Under the pieces are notes generated by a model. The model searched no databases and was not told where the DNA came from. It worked only from the letters and a program-made list of their open reading frames with translations. A DNA stretch of 38,777 nucleotides, taken from assembly GCA_050253535.1 (NCBI GenBank), contig JBFWIW010000024.1:1-38777 (forward strand). The letters run 5' to 3'. The stretch is from JBFWIW01 sp050253535 (GTDB lineage Bacteria > Bacillota > Clostridia > Oscillospirales > Oscillospiraceae). Position numbers and translations under genes: made by a program. Numbering within the stretch: the first letter of the stretch is position 1; each line of letters opens with the position of its first letter. Of the stretch, positions 7,010 through 15,199 are shown piece after piece.

Positions 7010-8131
7010 ATGAAAATGAAAAAGACTATAGCTTTATTGCTCGCTGTCGCAATGTTGGGAGGCGTCCTGACCGGCTGCGGTTCTTCCGCGTCCGTATCTT
7101 CCACTTCCGGTTCTACCGCTGCAGACAGCACCTCCGGCACGGCCTCTTCTACAGCAGAAACAGACTATTCCGGCGAAACTTTGGTTGTCCAGGCATGGGG
7201 CGGTACTTATGAGGAGACTATGAGAAACTATGCGATCCCCATGTTTGAAGAGATGACGGGCGCAACAGTTGAAGTGGTCAGTGGTGGTGCTCCCCTGTCG
7301 CAGCTTGCGACCGAGGGTGACGCGGCCTCCATTGATGTCCTGCATGTTGACTGTACCGAAGTTGTGCAGGGAACAGAGATGGGCGTTTTGGAGACGCTTG
7401 ATTTCAGCAAGCTGGAAAACGCCGCTGATTTATATGATGAAGCTTTTATGTATGACAACGCAGTCGTGACCAACTGGGGCACCTATGGTATCATATATCG
7501 TTCAGACCTGGTTGAAACAGCACCTACAAGCTGGCTTGATCTGTGGGATGAAGCCTATGCTGACGGCAAAGTCGGCGTGGTTGACTACAGCATGGGCGGC
7601 GGTCTTGAGTTTGCGGAAGCCATTTCCCGTATTCAGGGCACTGTCATTTCCGATGTCGATAATTGGGACAACCTGTTTGCGAAGATGTCAGCGCTTAAGC
7701 CCAGCATCGGCGTTTATGCCAGCCAGCATTCCGATATAGAAAGCGCAATTACTTCCGGTGATATCGTTATTTCAGTGGAGACCAACGGCCGTGCTATAAG
7801 CCTTATGAAAGAGGGCTATGATGTCGCCTTCTGCCAGCCGGAAGAGGGTGCGATCGCCATGACTTCCCTGGCCGCAATCAGCAGTGGTTCCACGCATAAG
7901 GATCTGGCTTACATATTCCTGGATTGCCTGCTGAGCCCGGAAGTGCAGAAAGCATACGCTGAAAACAACTACTATGCGCCTTCCAACGCCAAGACCGAGG
8001 TCGCGGAAGAGCTGCAGGGTTACATGCCTTATGGGCAGGAGCAGGTTTCCAAGCTGCTCTATATGGATTCCGAGAAGCTCGAGCCTGTGAAGGCCGACTT
8101 TATTGATCTCTGGAACCGTAATTTTAAATAA
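7010..8131 (+). CDS. ABC importer substrate-binding lipoprotein, PotD/family 1 type
   Basis: The 373-residue protein starts with a lipoprotein signal peptide ending in the lipobox LTGC (Cys near residue 23), then a Ser/Thr/Ala-rich linker of about 30 residues typical of Gram-positive binding proteins. The mature domain begins near ETLVVQAWGGTYEE, the usual opening of PotD-like binding proteins of spermidine/putrescine and related importers. AAAGGGG precedes the ATG at 7010. The acidic pockets seen in polyamine-specific PotD cannot be confirmed here, so the ligand stays open. A histidine-derived compound is possible given the neighbouring hutH unit. Confidence 0.87.
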   Translation: MKMKKTIALLLAVAMLGGVLTGCGSSASVSSTSGSTAADSTSGTASSTAETDYSGETLVVQAWGGTYEETMRNYAIPMFEEMTGATVEVVSGGAPLSQLATEGDAASIDVLHVDCTEVVQGTEMGVLETLDFSKLENAADLYDEAFMYDNAVVTNWGTYGIIYRSDLVETAPTSWLDLWDEAYADGKVGVVDYSMGGGLEFAEAISRIQGTVISDVDNWDNLFAKMSALKPSIGVYASQHSDIESAITSGDIVISVETNGRAISLMKEGYDVAFCQPEEGAIAMTSLAAISSGSTHKDLAYIFLDCLLSPEVQKAYAENNYYAPSNAKTEVAEELQGYMPYGQEQVSKLLYMDSEKLEPVKADFIDLWNRNFK

Positions 8132-8143
8132 TGTCTGCTGTTT

Positions 8144-8180
8144 AATCCGTGAAAAGGGCATTTTTTCCTTTTCACGGATT
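8144..8180 (+). promoter_or_regulatory. Intercistronic hairpin after the binding-protein gene
   Basis: Arms at 8144-8157 and 8167-8180 pair over 14 bases without mismatch around a 9-base loop. No T run follows, so it is not a typical terminator. Such hairpins between binding-protein and permease genes usually protect the upstream mRNA end and lower permease expression. Confidence 0.6.
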
Positions 8181-8215
8181 GACGGCGGCATAAGCCGGAT
8201 AGAAAGGGGGACCTT

Positions 8216-9046
8216 ATGAAAAGGGAAAAAGACACATGGACGTATGTGAACATCTGGTATTTGCTGATACCGCTTATTTTCATTGTCATTTTTTTTGTTT
8301 TCCCACTCCTGAAAACGCTATACATGAGCTTCTTTGAGTTCATAGGTGTCAATAAGCCGCTTGGCAGTTTCACCTTGAAAAACTATACGAAGTTTTTATC
8401 CGATCTTTATTATTGGGGCATTCTGGGAAAGACCGTAGGGCTCAGCTTTTTATCGGGCATTCTCTGCGCGATACTTGGGTATCCGGTAGCATATCATCTG
8501 AGCCGGATGCACGGGCGCGCCAGAAGCGCGGTCACTGTACTGGTTATGCTGCCCTTGTGGGTGTCGATCACGGTGCGGCTATTTGGACTTATGACCTTAA
8601 TGTCGTGCGGAACATATTTTGCAGTGGAAGTCGGTCTAATCTACTGCGGTCTTCCGTACATGATCATTATCCTAGCCGGACCCATCGGAAATATTGACCG
8701 AAGCGTAGAAGAGGCCTCCTATGTCTGCGGAGCCGGATTTTGGAGAACCTTCTTTCACGTAACTCTTCCGCTTACATTTAAAGGCGTGATCTCCGGTTTT
8801 ATGCTGGTGTTTGCGCTGAACACAGCGGCATTTGTGGTGCCGGTCATGCTGGGCGCAGGAAAAATTATCACAATGACGACACTTTTATATCAGCAGACCA
8901 CGTATATCTACGATTGGGGGTTTTCGTCAGCTATTTCAATGATTTTCCTGATTGTAACCATGGTACTTACAAATTCAGGCAGCCTGGTTGAAAAACTGAC
9001 CGGAAATCAAAAGCGCCTGAAGGGAGAACTAAATGAAAATTACTAA
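8216..9046 (+). CDS. ABC importer permease 1, PotB type
   Basis: This 276-residue membrane protein has about six hydrophobic segments. The cytoplasmic coupling motif EEASYVCGAGFWRTFFHVTLP is the EAA loop that contacts the ATPase. The ATG at 8216 follows GAAAGGGGG. It overlaps the second permease gene by 14 bases, which suggests translational coupling. PotB-like and PotC-like permeases form the transmembrane channel as a heterodimer. Confidence 0.88.
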   Translation: MKREKDTWTYVNIWYLLIPLIFIVIFFVFPLLKTLYMSFFEFIGVNKPLGSFTLKNYTKFLSDLYYWGILGKTVGLSFLSGILCAILGYPVAYHLSRMHGRARSAVTVLVMLPLWVSITVRLFGLMTLMSCGTYFAVEVGLIYCGLPYMIIILAGPIGNIDRSVEEASYVCGAGFWRTFFHVTLPLTFKGVISGFMLVFALNTAAFVVPVMLGAGKIITMTTLLYQQTTYIYDWGFSSAISMIFLIVTMVLTNSGSLVEKLTGNQKRLKGELNENY

Positions 9047-9818
9047 AGCCGCCGGCTTCATTTTTCGTATGTTTGTTTATTTCCTCCTTCTTGCGCCTCT
9101 TGTGGTTGTGATCTGTACGGCGTTCAGTGACACAAACCGGGTTGTATTTCCCGCAAGAGGGTTTACATTGCATTGGTTTCAAGACGCATTTACCAATGTC
9201 GAATTTTCAAAATCTCTGATCCTCAGTATTGAAATTGCAGCAGTCAGTATCATTCTGGCCTGTGTGCTGGGCACTATGATAAGCCTGTGGTTTTGGAAAT
9301 CGAATTCCCGTACCAAAGGAATCTTTCAAATGATTTTCCTTTCGCCAATTGTGATTCCGACCATTATCAGCGCTGTGGCATTCCTGCAATATTTTGCTCT
9401 GTTCAGAGGCATATTCACAGATTACTGGAAATTGTGCCTTACCTATTCTATAATTGAAATACCCTATGTAATTCGAACTGTCAGTGCCAGTCTGGTAGGG
9501 TTGGACACGAGTTTTGAGGAAGCCTCTGTAGTACTTGGAGCATCTCCGATAAGAACGCTTTTTTATGTGACGCTGCCATGTATTCGTCAAGGAATATTTG
9601 GAGGAGCGGTTTTCTCCTTTGTCGTTGCTTTTGATGAGTGCGTGATTATCATGTTTATGAAGAGTGCTAAGACTGTTACCTTTCCGCTGAGATTATATTC
9701 TTACATCACCGAATCCTTTACTCCGCTGATTTCCGCATATGCAACTTTGTTTATCATTGCGGCGATTATTGTGCTTTATATCGTAGAACGTAAAATCGGA
9801 CTCAGCAAACTTTATTAA
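9033..9818 (+). CDS. ABC importer permease 2, PotC type
   Basis: The 261-residue membrane protein has about six hydrophobic segments and an EAA-type loop EEASVVLGASPIRTLFYVTLP. It starts inside the end of permease 1, at an ATG preceded by GGGAG. It completes the importer, and an 18-base-pair-stem terminator follows 17 bases after the stop. With the ATPase, binding lipoprotein and permease 1 it makes a full PotABCD-type set. Confidence 0.88.
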   Translation: MKITKAAGFIFRMFVYFLLLAPLVVVICTAFSDTNRVVFPARGFTLHWFQDAFTNVEFSKSLILSIEIAAVSIILACVLGTMISLWFWKSNSRTKGIFQMIFLSPIVIPTIISAVAFLQYFALFRGIFTDYWKLCLTYSIIEIPYVIRTVSASLVGLDTSFEEASVVLGASPIRTLFYVTLPCIRQGIFGGAVFSFVVAFDECVIIMFMKSAKTVTFPLRLYSYITESFTPLISAYATLFIIAAIIVLYIVERKIGLSKLY

Positions 9819-9835
9819 TCACTTAATTTTTAGTT

Positions 9836-9874
9836 AAACGTGAAACCGCCCTCATAGAGGGCGGTTTCACGTTT
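9836..9874. terminator. Bidirectional terminator between importer and pentulose operons
   Basis: A hairpin with 18-base-pair arms (9836-9853 and 9857-9874) around a three-base loop, starting in AAACGTG and ending in CACGTTT. It serves the rightward importer operon and the leftward pentulose operon. Confidence 0.87.
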
Positions 9875-9895
9875 ATAACAGTATCAATGTTTACG

Positions 9896-10732
9896 CTATC
9901 TGTCCAGATACGACCGCAGGAAAGCACTGTTTTCGCGGATGGTCTTTTTCCAGTCCTCCTGGCCGACATACCAGAATTCGCCGACGAACATACGGCAGCC
10001 CAGATCCAGCGCCTTTTTCGTGACCGCGGCAAAATCAACATGGCCCGTTGCATACGGCACCTCGCGGAAAACGCCGGGCACAGTCTCTTTGAGGTGCGCG
10101 GCGGCAATGTGCCCCCGCCCGTATTCTAGGTCGTCCGTCACGTTGTGCCCATACAGCACGGCGGCGTTTGTGAGGTTGCCCATGTCGGGGTATACCTGAA
10201 GATACGGCAGGTCTATCTTATTTACCCAGCACATCGCCTTTTGGACGGTGTTGAGAAATTCCGTTTCCATCGTCTCAAAGGCGAGGATTACGCCGTATTT
10301 CGCGGCGATCTCAACGGCGGCGGCGAGGTTTTCAGCGAAAAAACCGCGCGTTTTTTCCGAACCCGCCTCGTAATAGACGTCGTAGCCCGCGATCTGGATT
10401 ACGCGTACGCCTAACCGGCAGGCCAATACTATGGCTTTTTCCATAATTTCAAGACTCCGCTCCCTGACAGCGGGGTCCGGGTGGCCTAGCGGAAAACGGC
10501 GGTGGCCGCTGAGACAGATGGATTTAATGGGAACGCCCGTCTCAAACATCGCCCCCACTATTTTTTCAGAGTCCGCCAGATTCCAGTCGAGCCGCGAGAG
10601 CTTTTCGTCGGTCTCGTCAATCGAGAGTTCGAGGTAATCGAAGCCGCACTCTTTGACAACGGCCAGCTTTTCCTTTATTAAAAGGGTATTTGGCATGCTC
10701 TTTTCATAGAGACCCAAAAGGTAATTTTTCAT
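9896..10732 (-). CDS. ulaE: L-ribulose-5-phosphate 3-epimerase (UlaE/SgaU type)
   Basis: The 278-residue TIM-barrel enzyme interconverts L-xylulose 5-phosphate and L-ribulose 5-phosphate. It follows UlaE through LGLYEKSMP, LELSIDETDEKLSRLDW, CLSGHRRFPLG and IQIAGYDVYYE, with metal-ligand stretches around FETME, YPDMGNL and HLKETVPG. The start is ATG 10732, because TTGGAGAAG lies six bases upstream. An in-frame TTG at 10744 would overlap that Shine-Dalgarno site. It is the last gene of a leftward operon, 17 bases after araD. Its product is the substrate of AraD. Confidence 0.92.
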   Translation of the reverse strand: MKNYLLGLYEKSMPNTLLIKEKLAVVKECGFDYLELSIDETDEKLSRLDWNLADSEKIVGAMFETGVPIKSICLSGHRRFPLGHPDPAVRERSLEIMEKAIVLACRLGVRVIQIAGYDVYYEAGSEKTRGFFAENLAAAVEIAAKYGVILAFETMETEFLNTVQKAMCWVNKIDLPYLQVYPDMGNLTNAAVLYGHNVTDDLEYGRGHIAAAHLKETVPGVFREVPYATGHVDFAAVTKKALDLGCRMFVGEFWYVGQEDWKKTIRENSAFLRSYLDR

Positions 10733-10749
10733 ATTCTTCTCCAAAGTCT

Positions 10750-11442
10750 CTATTCCTGTCCGTAATAGGCGTTAGCGCCGTGTTTTCTGAGATAATGCTT
10801 ATCGAGAAGCGTCTTTTGCATGGGTTCTATCGTGTTGCCGCTCATGGCCTTGCAGTGCCAGGCCATCATGGCGCATTCCTCCATAACGACGGCGTTGTGG
10901 ACGGCGTTCATCGCGTCTTTTCCCCAGGAAAACGGACCGTGGCTGTGCACCAGAACGCCGGGCATGTCCGCGGCGCTCTGGCCGCGAAAGCGCTCCACGA
11001 TGACAAGGCCCGTCTCCTTCTCGTATTCTCCGTTTATCTCGCCATCCGTCATACGGCGCGTACAGGGTATCTCGCCGTAAAAATAGTCCGCCTGAGTCGT
11101 ACCGTAGGCCGGCACGCCCATGCCCGACTGCGCGAAAATCGTCGCCCATCGGCTGTGCGTGTGGACGATGCCGCCAATCTCCGGAAAAGCCTTATACAGC
11201 TCGACATGCGTCGCTGTGTCAGACGACGGGTTGAGCTTCCCCTCTACGATGTTGCCGTCAAGGTCGGTGACTACCATGTGCTCCGGCTTCATGACGTCAT
11301 AATCCACGCCCGAGGGCTTTATCACCATGAGTCCGCTCTCCCTGTCAATGCCGGATACGTTCCCCCACGTAAAGGTGACCAATCCGTAGCGCGGAAGCTC
11401 CAGATTAGCCCTGCACACCGTCTCTTTCAGCTGTTCAAGCAT
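10750..11442 (-). CDS. araD: L-ribulose-5-phosphate 4-epimerase
   Basis: The 230-residue class II aldolase-fold enzyme makes D-xylulose 5-phosphate for the pentose phosphate pathway. The zinc-binding motif GGIVHTHSRWAT, the opening LPRYGLVTFTWGNVSG, KPSGVDYDVM and the tail DKHYLRKHGANAYYGQ follow E. coli AraD almost throughout. The ATG at 11442 overlaps the stop of the upstream kinase by eight bases, with GGAGGG placed just before it. An upstream frame extension to 11478 lies inside the kinase gene and is not used. Confidence 0.94.
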   Translation of the reverse strand: MLEQLKETVCRANLELPRYGLVTFTWGNVSGIDRESGLMVIKPSGVDYDVMKPEHMVVTDLDGNIVEGKLNPSSDTATHVELYKAFPEIGGIVHTHSRWATIFAQSGMGVPAYGTTQADYFYGEIPCTRRMTDGEINGEYEKETGLVIVERFRGQSAADMPGVLVHSHGPFSWGKDAMNAVHNAVVMEECAMMAWHCKAMSGNTIEPMQKTLLDKHYLRKHGANAYYGQE

Positions 11443-12979
11443 TTTTTGTTCCCTCCGTCTGCATTTTCGACATGTCATCCCACACGCAGTCCAGCGCGTC
11501 TATTACCTTCAGATACATGCCGTATTTCTTCGCATAAATGTCCGCCTTCGATCTGTCCGGCAGGACTGCGGGCGATATTCTGCACATATTCCTCGTCGCC
11601 GTTTTATAGTCCGGGTATTCCCCTGCGGCGACGGCGGCGGCTATGGCGCAGCCGAGCGTTCCGGTCTCCTTCACGCCGACGACCTCGATTGGCAGCTGCA
11701 GGACGTCCGCGAACATCTGCACCCACACTTTGGCGTTTGCCACACCGCCCGCAAGCCTGATCGATTTCGGCGGTTCTTTTCGCGTCTTGAGCAGCTTGTC
11801 TATGTGATACTTATGTGAAAATACGATGCCCTCATAAACACTTCTCACAAGGTGGCCGCGCGTGTGATAGGCCGACAGGCCGATAAAGCCGCCCATGGCG
11901 TTCGCGCGCACGTTGCTCGCGAGCAGAAACGGCAAAAACACCGGCGTAAGCTCCTCCGGAGGGATGGCCTCGACCCAGGCGTCCACTTCGCTGTAAAGCG
12001 TCTTGCCCTCCGCTTCCTTTATTTTTTTAAGCTCCGGCAAAAGTGTCTTTATAAACCACGCGTTGTTCCCGGCCGATGTGGGGCTCGACTCCTCCACCAG
12101 GTAATATCCCGGCATACAGTATAACGAGTTCAGCAGCACGCTGCCGTCCATAACGGGCTCCGGTCGGATATACTCGTTTATGCTCCATGTCCCGGCGACG
12201 GCACAGATGTGCGCTTCGTCGGTTATGTCGACTGCCATGGCGCACGCGTCGATGTCAAACATGCCGCCCGCTACCGGCGTTCCGGGCAGCAGACCCGTCG
12301 CCTCGGCCGCCTCCTGTGTTATTCCGCCGCAGTTCTGCATTGACTGGCAGAGCGGAGGAAGCGCGTCCCTGAGTGAAGAGAGTCCGAAGAGCTTCAAAAG
12401 CGCATCGTCATATTCGCGCGTATGGAGGTTAATAAGGTTGGCTCCTGAATAGTCCGTGAGCTCCGCGCGCGCCTCCCCGGTTAAATAAAAGCGGACTAAG
12501 TCCTTACATTCGAATATCCACTTTATTTTTTCAAAGCTCTCCGGCTCGTTGTCGCGCAGCCACGCGAGCAGCGACACGGGCTGGGAGGCGAGAATATGCT
12601 GACAGGATATCTGAAAGACCTTCTCCTCCGTGCCGTCGTTTTTCCAGCGGACGGGGTATTCCCACGCGCGGTTGTCGGTGGATATTATACCGTTTCTCAC
12701 GGGGTGGCCGTCCTTCCCCCAGAGGTAAAGGCCCTTGCCGTGCCCGCAGACGGCGACGCCCGCGATATTGCGCGGGTCGACCCCGGACTTTTTTAATACG
12801 GAACGTATCACCTCGAAATTTGCGGCCTTCATCTCACCCATATCGCGCTCGACAAAGCCGGGAAACGGTGTAATCATCGCTGTAGAGACCGAAGCGGTGC
12901 CCATGTCGCAGCCGTCCGATGTATAGACAGTAGCCTTTGTCAGCGTCCCGCCGTTGTCAAGTCCAAGATAGTATTTCAA
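11435..12979 (-). CDS. FGGY-family kinase, L-xylulokinase (LyxK) like
   Basis: The 514-residue cytosolic kinase opens with the phosphate-binding LGLDNGGTLTKA and shows GTWSINEY, EESSPTSAGNNAWF, YEGIVFSHKYH and the ATP-site RLAGGVANAKVWVQMFADV. These segments are closest in memory to E. coli LyxK, and the operon partners fit: phosphorylation of L-xylulose feeds UlaE and then AraD. D-xylulokinase or L-ribulokinase activity cannot be excluded. The ATG at 12979 has GGGAGG upstream. It is separated by 98 bases from the cupin gene and overlaps araD. Confidence 0.88.
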   Translation of the reverse strand: MKYYLGLDNGGTLTKATVYTSDGCDMGTASVSTAMITPFPGFVERDMGEMKAANFEVIRSVLKKSGVDPRNIAGVAVCGHGKGLYLWGKDGHPVRNGIISTDNRAWEYPVRWKNDGTEEKVFQISCQHILASQPVSLLAWLRDNEPESFEKIKWIFECKDLVRFYLTGEARAELTDYSGANLINLHTREYDDALLKLFGLSSLRDALPPLCQSMQNCGGITQEAAEATGLLPGTPVAGGMFDIDACAMAVDITDEAHICAVAGTWSINEYIRPEPVMDGSVLLNSLYCMPGYYLVEESSPTSAGNNAWFIKTLLPELKKIKEAEGKTLYSEVDAWVEAIPPEELTPVFLPFLLASNVRANAMGGFIGLSAYHTRGHLVRSVYEGIVFSHKYHIDKLLKTRKEPPKSIRLAGGVANAKVWVQMFADVLQLPIEVVGVKETGTLGCAIAAAVAAGEYPDYKTATRNMCRISPAVLPDRSKADIYAKKYGMYLKVIDALDCVWDDMSKMQTEGTKNA

Positions 12980-13077
12980 AACAGACCTCCCTTTCGCAAA
13001 GTATTTATTAAAAAACTTAAATATATAGGATTAAGGCGTCTGCTCCGCTGCATTGGCGCAGACGCCTGTCAATTCTT

Positions 13078-14280
13078 TTACATTTGAGGCATTTCGGGGT
13101 GGTTGGGGCCAAAGTGTTTGAGCATTACGAGAGGCTCACACTGCGATTTGTTGACTATACGTACGCCCTTTGCAGCCGCCTCCTTACCGACGAAGAATTC
13201 GTCCGCCGAGAGCTGACCGTAGCAGAGCATTCCCGCCGTCTCGCAGTCATGCTTTCCTATTGTGCCGTGGCCCTGCGTCAGAATACAGCCGTAGGCGCCG
13301 GAGTCCTTAATGACGACCTCCTGCCCCGGGTAAACGGTAAGCTCTTTCGCGCCTATATAGGGCGTCGCGTAGACGACCCACTTCTCAACATAGACGCCCT
13401 CTTCCTTCGAGGCGACAAGCGGCGGGCGGAAATAGGTCTTCTTGTAGTTCGGATCGATGTTGGCCTCCCAATCCATGAGGTCCATGACGGCGTCGACATC
13501 CAGTTTTTTGTCTTCGGGCAGGTTTTCGACCAAGAACTCATAATTATAGACCTCGCCGGTTGCGACGTTTTCATAGACGGAATTCACGTCGCTGTTCCAC
13601 TGCGGCTCATAGGTGAGATAGGAACCGGGCGCGTGGACGACTCCGGGCGGTGTATACCAGCCGGTGCCGAGCTGGATGCGGTAGGCTCGGGAGAGCTCGG
13701 TAATGCGGTTGTCTCCGGTTTTGTACTGCAGAAGCCTCTCGCGGACCTCTTCCTTCGTGCAGTCGGGGTCAAAGCCGAAATATGTATATGGGGCGCTGCC
13801 CGCGTAGTTATTGTACTGGGGCGGGAAATAGTAGGCCTCCGGCTTTCCGAGAACGCCGATCCTCGCCGCATCCTCGAAACCCAGGTGCAGATGGTGGAAG
13901 AGTGCAACATCGTAATCAAAAAACTTGGAGTACATCGGCCACGTACCGTACTTTTCCATCATATCCTCACCGATCAGTGCCGCTCCGAGCTCTGTTACCG
14001 CGTCCCTCAGTGCGAATTTATCCTCTTTCGAAGGGCCGCAAAAGACATAGCTCAATCCTTCGTCGGGTTGCGTGAGTGGGCCGTTATTACACTTTATGAC
14101 GGAAGAAAACCACCTCTCTTTAATCGCGCCGCGCGCGGTGCCGAGCGCAAAATAATCATCCGGATGAAGACGCAGGCGTCTGCCGGGAGAGGAGAAAAGG
14201 CGTGGAACGAAAACGGGCATCAGCTTAAAAACGCCTTCGTCGCGCATATAGATATCTCTGATAAGCTTACTGTTTTCCAT
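13078..14280 (-). CDS. Cupin-fold protein, candidate sugar isomerase
   Basis: This 400-residue protein has two cupin-like blocks. The first carries HLHLGFE (the H-x-H-x3-E metal motif) and GTGWYTPPGVVHAPG (the G-x5-P-x-G-x2-H motif), an arrangement seen in phosphomannose isomerases and other cupin isomerases. The second block lies near residues 310-370. It begins at ATG 14280, seven bases after AAGGAG; a longer frame from 14319 lacks this. It heads the operon of L-xylulokinase-like kinase, AraD and UlaE. The missing step there is production of the ketose, so an aldose-ketose isomerase is a reasonable guess. The exact family was not recognised. Confidence 0.6.
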   Translation of the reverse strand: MENSKLIRDIYMRDEGVFKLMPVFVPRLFSSPGRRLRLHPDDYFALGTARGAIKERWFSSVIKCNNGPLTQPDEGLSYVFCGPSKEDKFALRDAVTELGAALIGEDMMEKYGTWPMYSKFFDYDVALFHHLHLGFEDAARIGVLGKPEAYYFPPQYNNYAGSAPYTYFGFDPDCTKEEVRERLLQYKTGDNRITELSRAYRIQLGTGWYTPPGVVHAPGSYLTYEPQWNSDVNSVYENVATGEVYNYEFLVENLPEDKKLDVDAVMDLMDWEANIDPNYKKTYFRPPLVASKEEGVYVEKWVVYATPYIGAKELTVYPGQEVVIKDSGAYGCILTQGHGTIGKHDCETAGMLCYGQLSADEFFVGKEAAAKGVRIVNKSQCEPLVMLKHFGPNHPEMPQM

Positions 14281-14339
14281 ATTAACACTCCTTATATCTG
14301 AAATAGTATCATCTTGCATTCTGCGGAAAAATCAAAAAA

Positions 14340-14368
14340 ATCATATCATAGGCCGTTTCGAAAATCAA
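14340..14368 (-). promoter_or_regulatory. Promoter of the cupin-kinase-araD-ulaE operon
   Basis: On the minus strand TTGATT (14363-14368) and TATGAT (14340-14345) are 17 bases apart, about 60 bases before the cupin gene start. It is back-to-back with the candidate fucU promoter. Confidence 0.6.
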
Positions 14369-14411
14369 ACTTTTTCGCCCGTAAAAGCCCTAAATATTTC
14401 CTCCTCCGGCG

Positions 14412-14441
14412 TTGACATGGGGTGATTTTATGTGGTATTGT
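14412..14441 (+). promoter_or_regulatory. Candidate fucU promoter
   Basis: TTGACA (14412-14417) and TATTGT (14436-14441) are 18 bases apart on the plus strand, about 65 bases before the fucU start. Confidence 0.5.
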
Positions 14442-14507
14442 AAAATAAATCGGAGGCGGGCTTCTTTCCGTTGTTCGTCCTACAAAAATGTCGAAGGAGA
14501 ATAAAAT

Positions 14508-14954
14508 ATGCTCAAAAACATACCCGACATCATATCTCCGGAGCTTCTCAAGATCTTACATGAAATGGGCCATGGCGACTGTCTCTGCATTGGTGACGGC
14601 AATTTCCCGGCTGCCAGCACGGCAAAATTCGGCGATGCCGAAATCGTAAGACTCGACGGGCACAAAGTCCCCGAAATTCTGGACGCGATTTTAACCCTCT
14701 TCCCTCTCGACAATTTCATCACGCAGCCCGTGAAGCTCATGGAGCGCTGCGACGGTGTAAACGAGCCCTGCCCCATCTGGGCCCAGTACGAGAAGATCAT
14801 CGCAAAGTACGACGAGCGCGGCAAAAGTGCCATACAGTTCGTAGAGCGATTTGCTTATTATGAAGAGGCCAGAAAATGCTACGCTGTAGTCGCAACGGGC
14901 GAGACTGCAACCTTTGCAAATATCATTCTCCAGAAGGGCGTCGTTATCCACTGA
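14508..14954 (+). CDS. fucU: Sugar mutarotase, FucU/RbsD family
   Basis: The 148-residue protein matches the FucU/RbsD fold, which interconverts the alpha and beta anomers of L-fucose or D-ribose so that kinases and isomerases receive the right form. Seen directly are the HGDCLCIGDGNFPA segment with the conserved His near residue 22 and the ending GETATFANIILQKGVV. GAAGGAG lies before the ATG at 14508. It is divergent from the pentulose operon, so the two may share a regulator and a sugar. The anomer substrate is not specified by sequence. Fucose and a pentose are both possible. Confidence 0.9.
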   Translation: MLKNIPDIISPELLKILHEMGHGDCLCIGDGNFPAASTAKFGDAEIVRLDGHKVPEILDAILTLFPLDNFITQPVKLMERCDGVNEPCPIWAQYEKIIAKYDERGKSAIQFVERFAYYEEARKCYAVVATGETATFANIILQKGVVIH

Positions 14955-15199
14955 GAAATTTACTTTGGAGCAGGGTATTGAAATGGCCCAGATTACTTCA
15001 CGTCCTTTCGCTGCGCAAAAGAATTTCTAAAAAAATCGCATTATGTGTGCGTGATCGATTTTTAGAAATTCTGCAATCACAAATCTTCCGGCGACATGCG
15101 CGGCACCTCCAGAGATTCGCCGAGATCTTCTCTTGTATTTTGTCGAAAGACAAGGTTTTTGGACAAGCTGGGAACAGGGTGTCATATGATACCCTGTTC
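14955..15199. other. Non-coding region between fucU and the EamA gene
   Basis: It contains an imperfect inverted repeat (15020-15038 with 15056-15072, outer 14 bases matching), a small GAAA-tetraloop hairpin near 15140-15153 followed by a T run, which could end fucU, and the palindromic terminator at 15172-15199. Short frames here have no ribosome site. No gene seen. Confidence 0.5.
15172..15199. terminator. Palindromic terminator at the end of the EamA gene
   Basis: GAACAGGGT (15172-15180) pairs with ACCCTGTTC (15191-15199), with most of the interior also palindromic. It starts directly after the leftward EamA stop and is followed by TTATTTTTT on the rightward strand, so it can also end fucU. 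Confidence 0.8.

Noticed and set aside
10690..11760. 356-residue plus-strand frame opposite araD and ulaE
   Set aside because: It is antisense to two clearly conserved enzymes, and its translation is Arg/His-rich without domains.
13084..14301. 405-residue plus-strand frame opposite the cupin gene
   Set aside because: It is a long shadow frame caused by codon bias of the real minus-strand gene. It has no ribosome site and no recognisable motif, whereas the minus frame has cupin motifs.
14484..15150. Two TGTCGAA heptamers that match the Spo0A box
   Set aside because: A 7-base motif is expected several times in a window this long on both strands; one lies inside the fucU ribosome-site region and the other in a hairpin, so chance is the better explanation.
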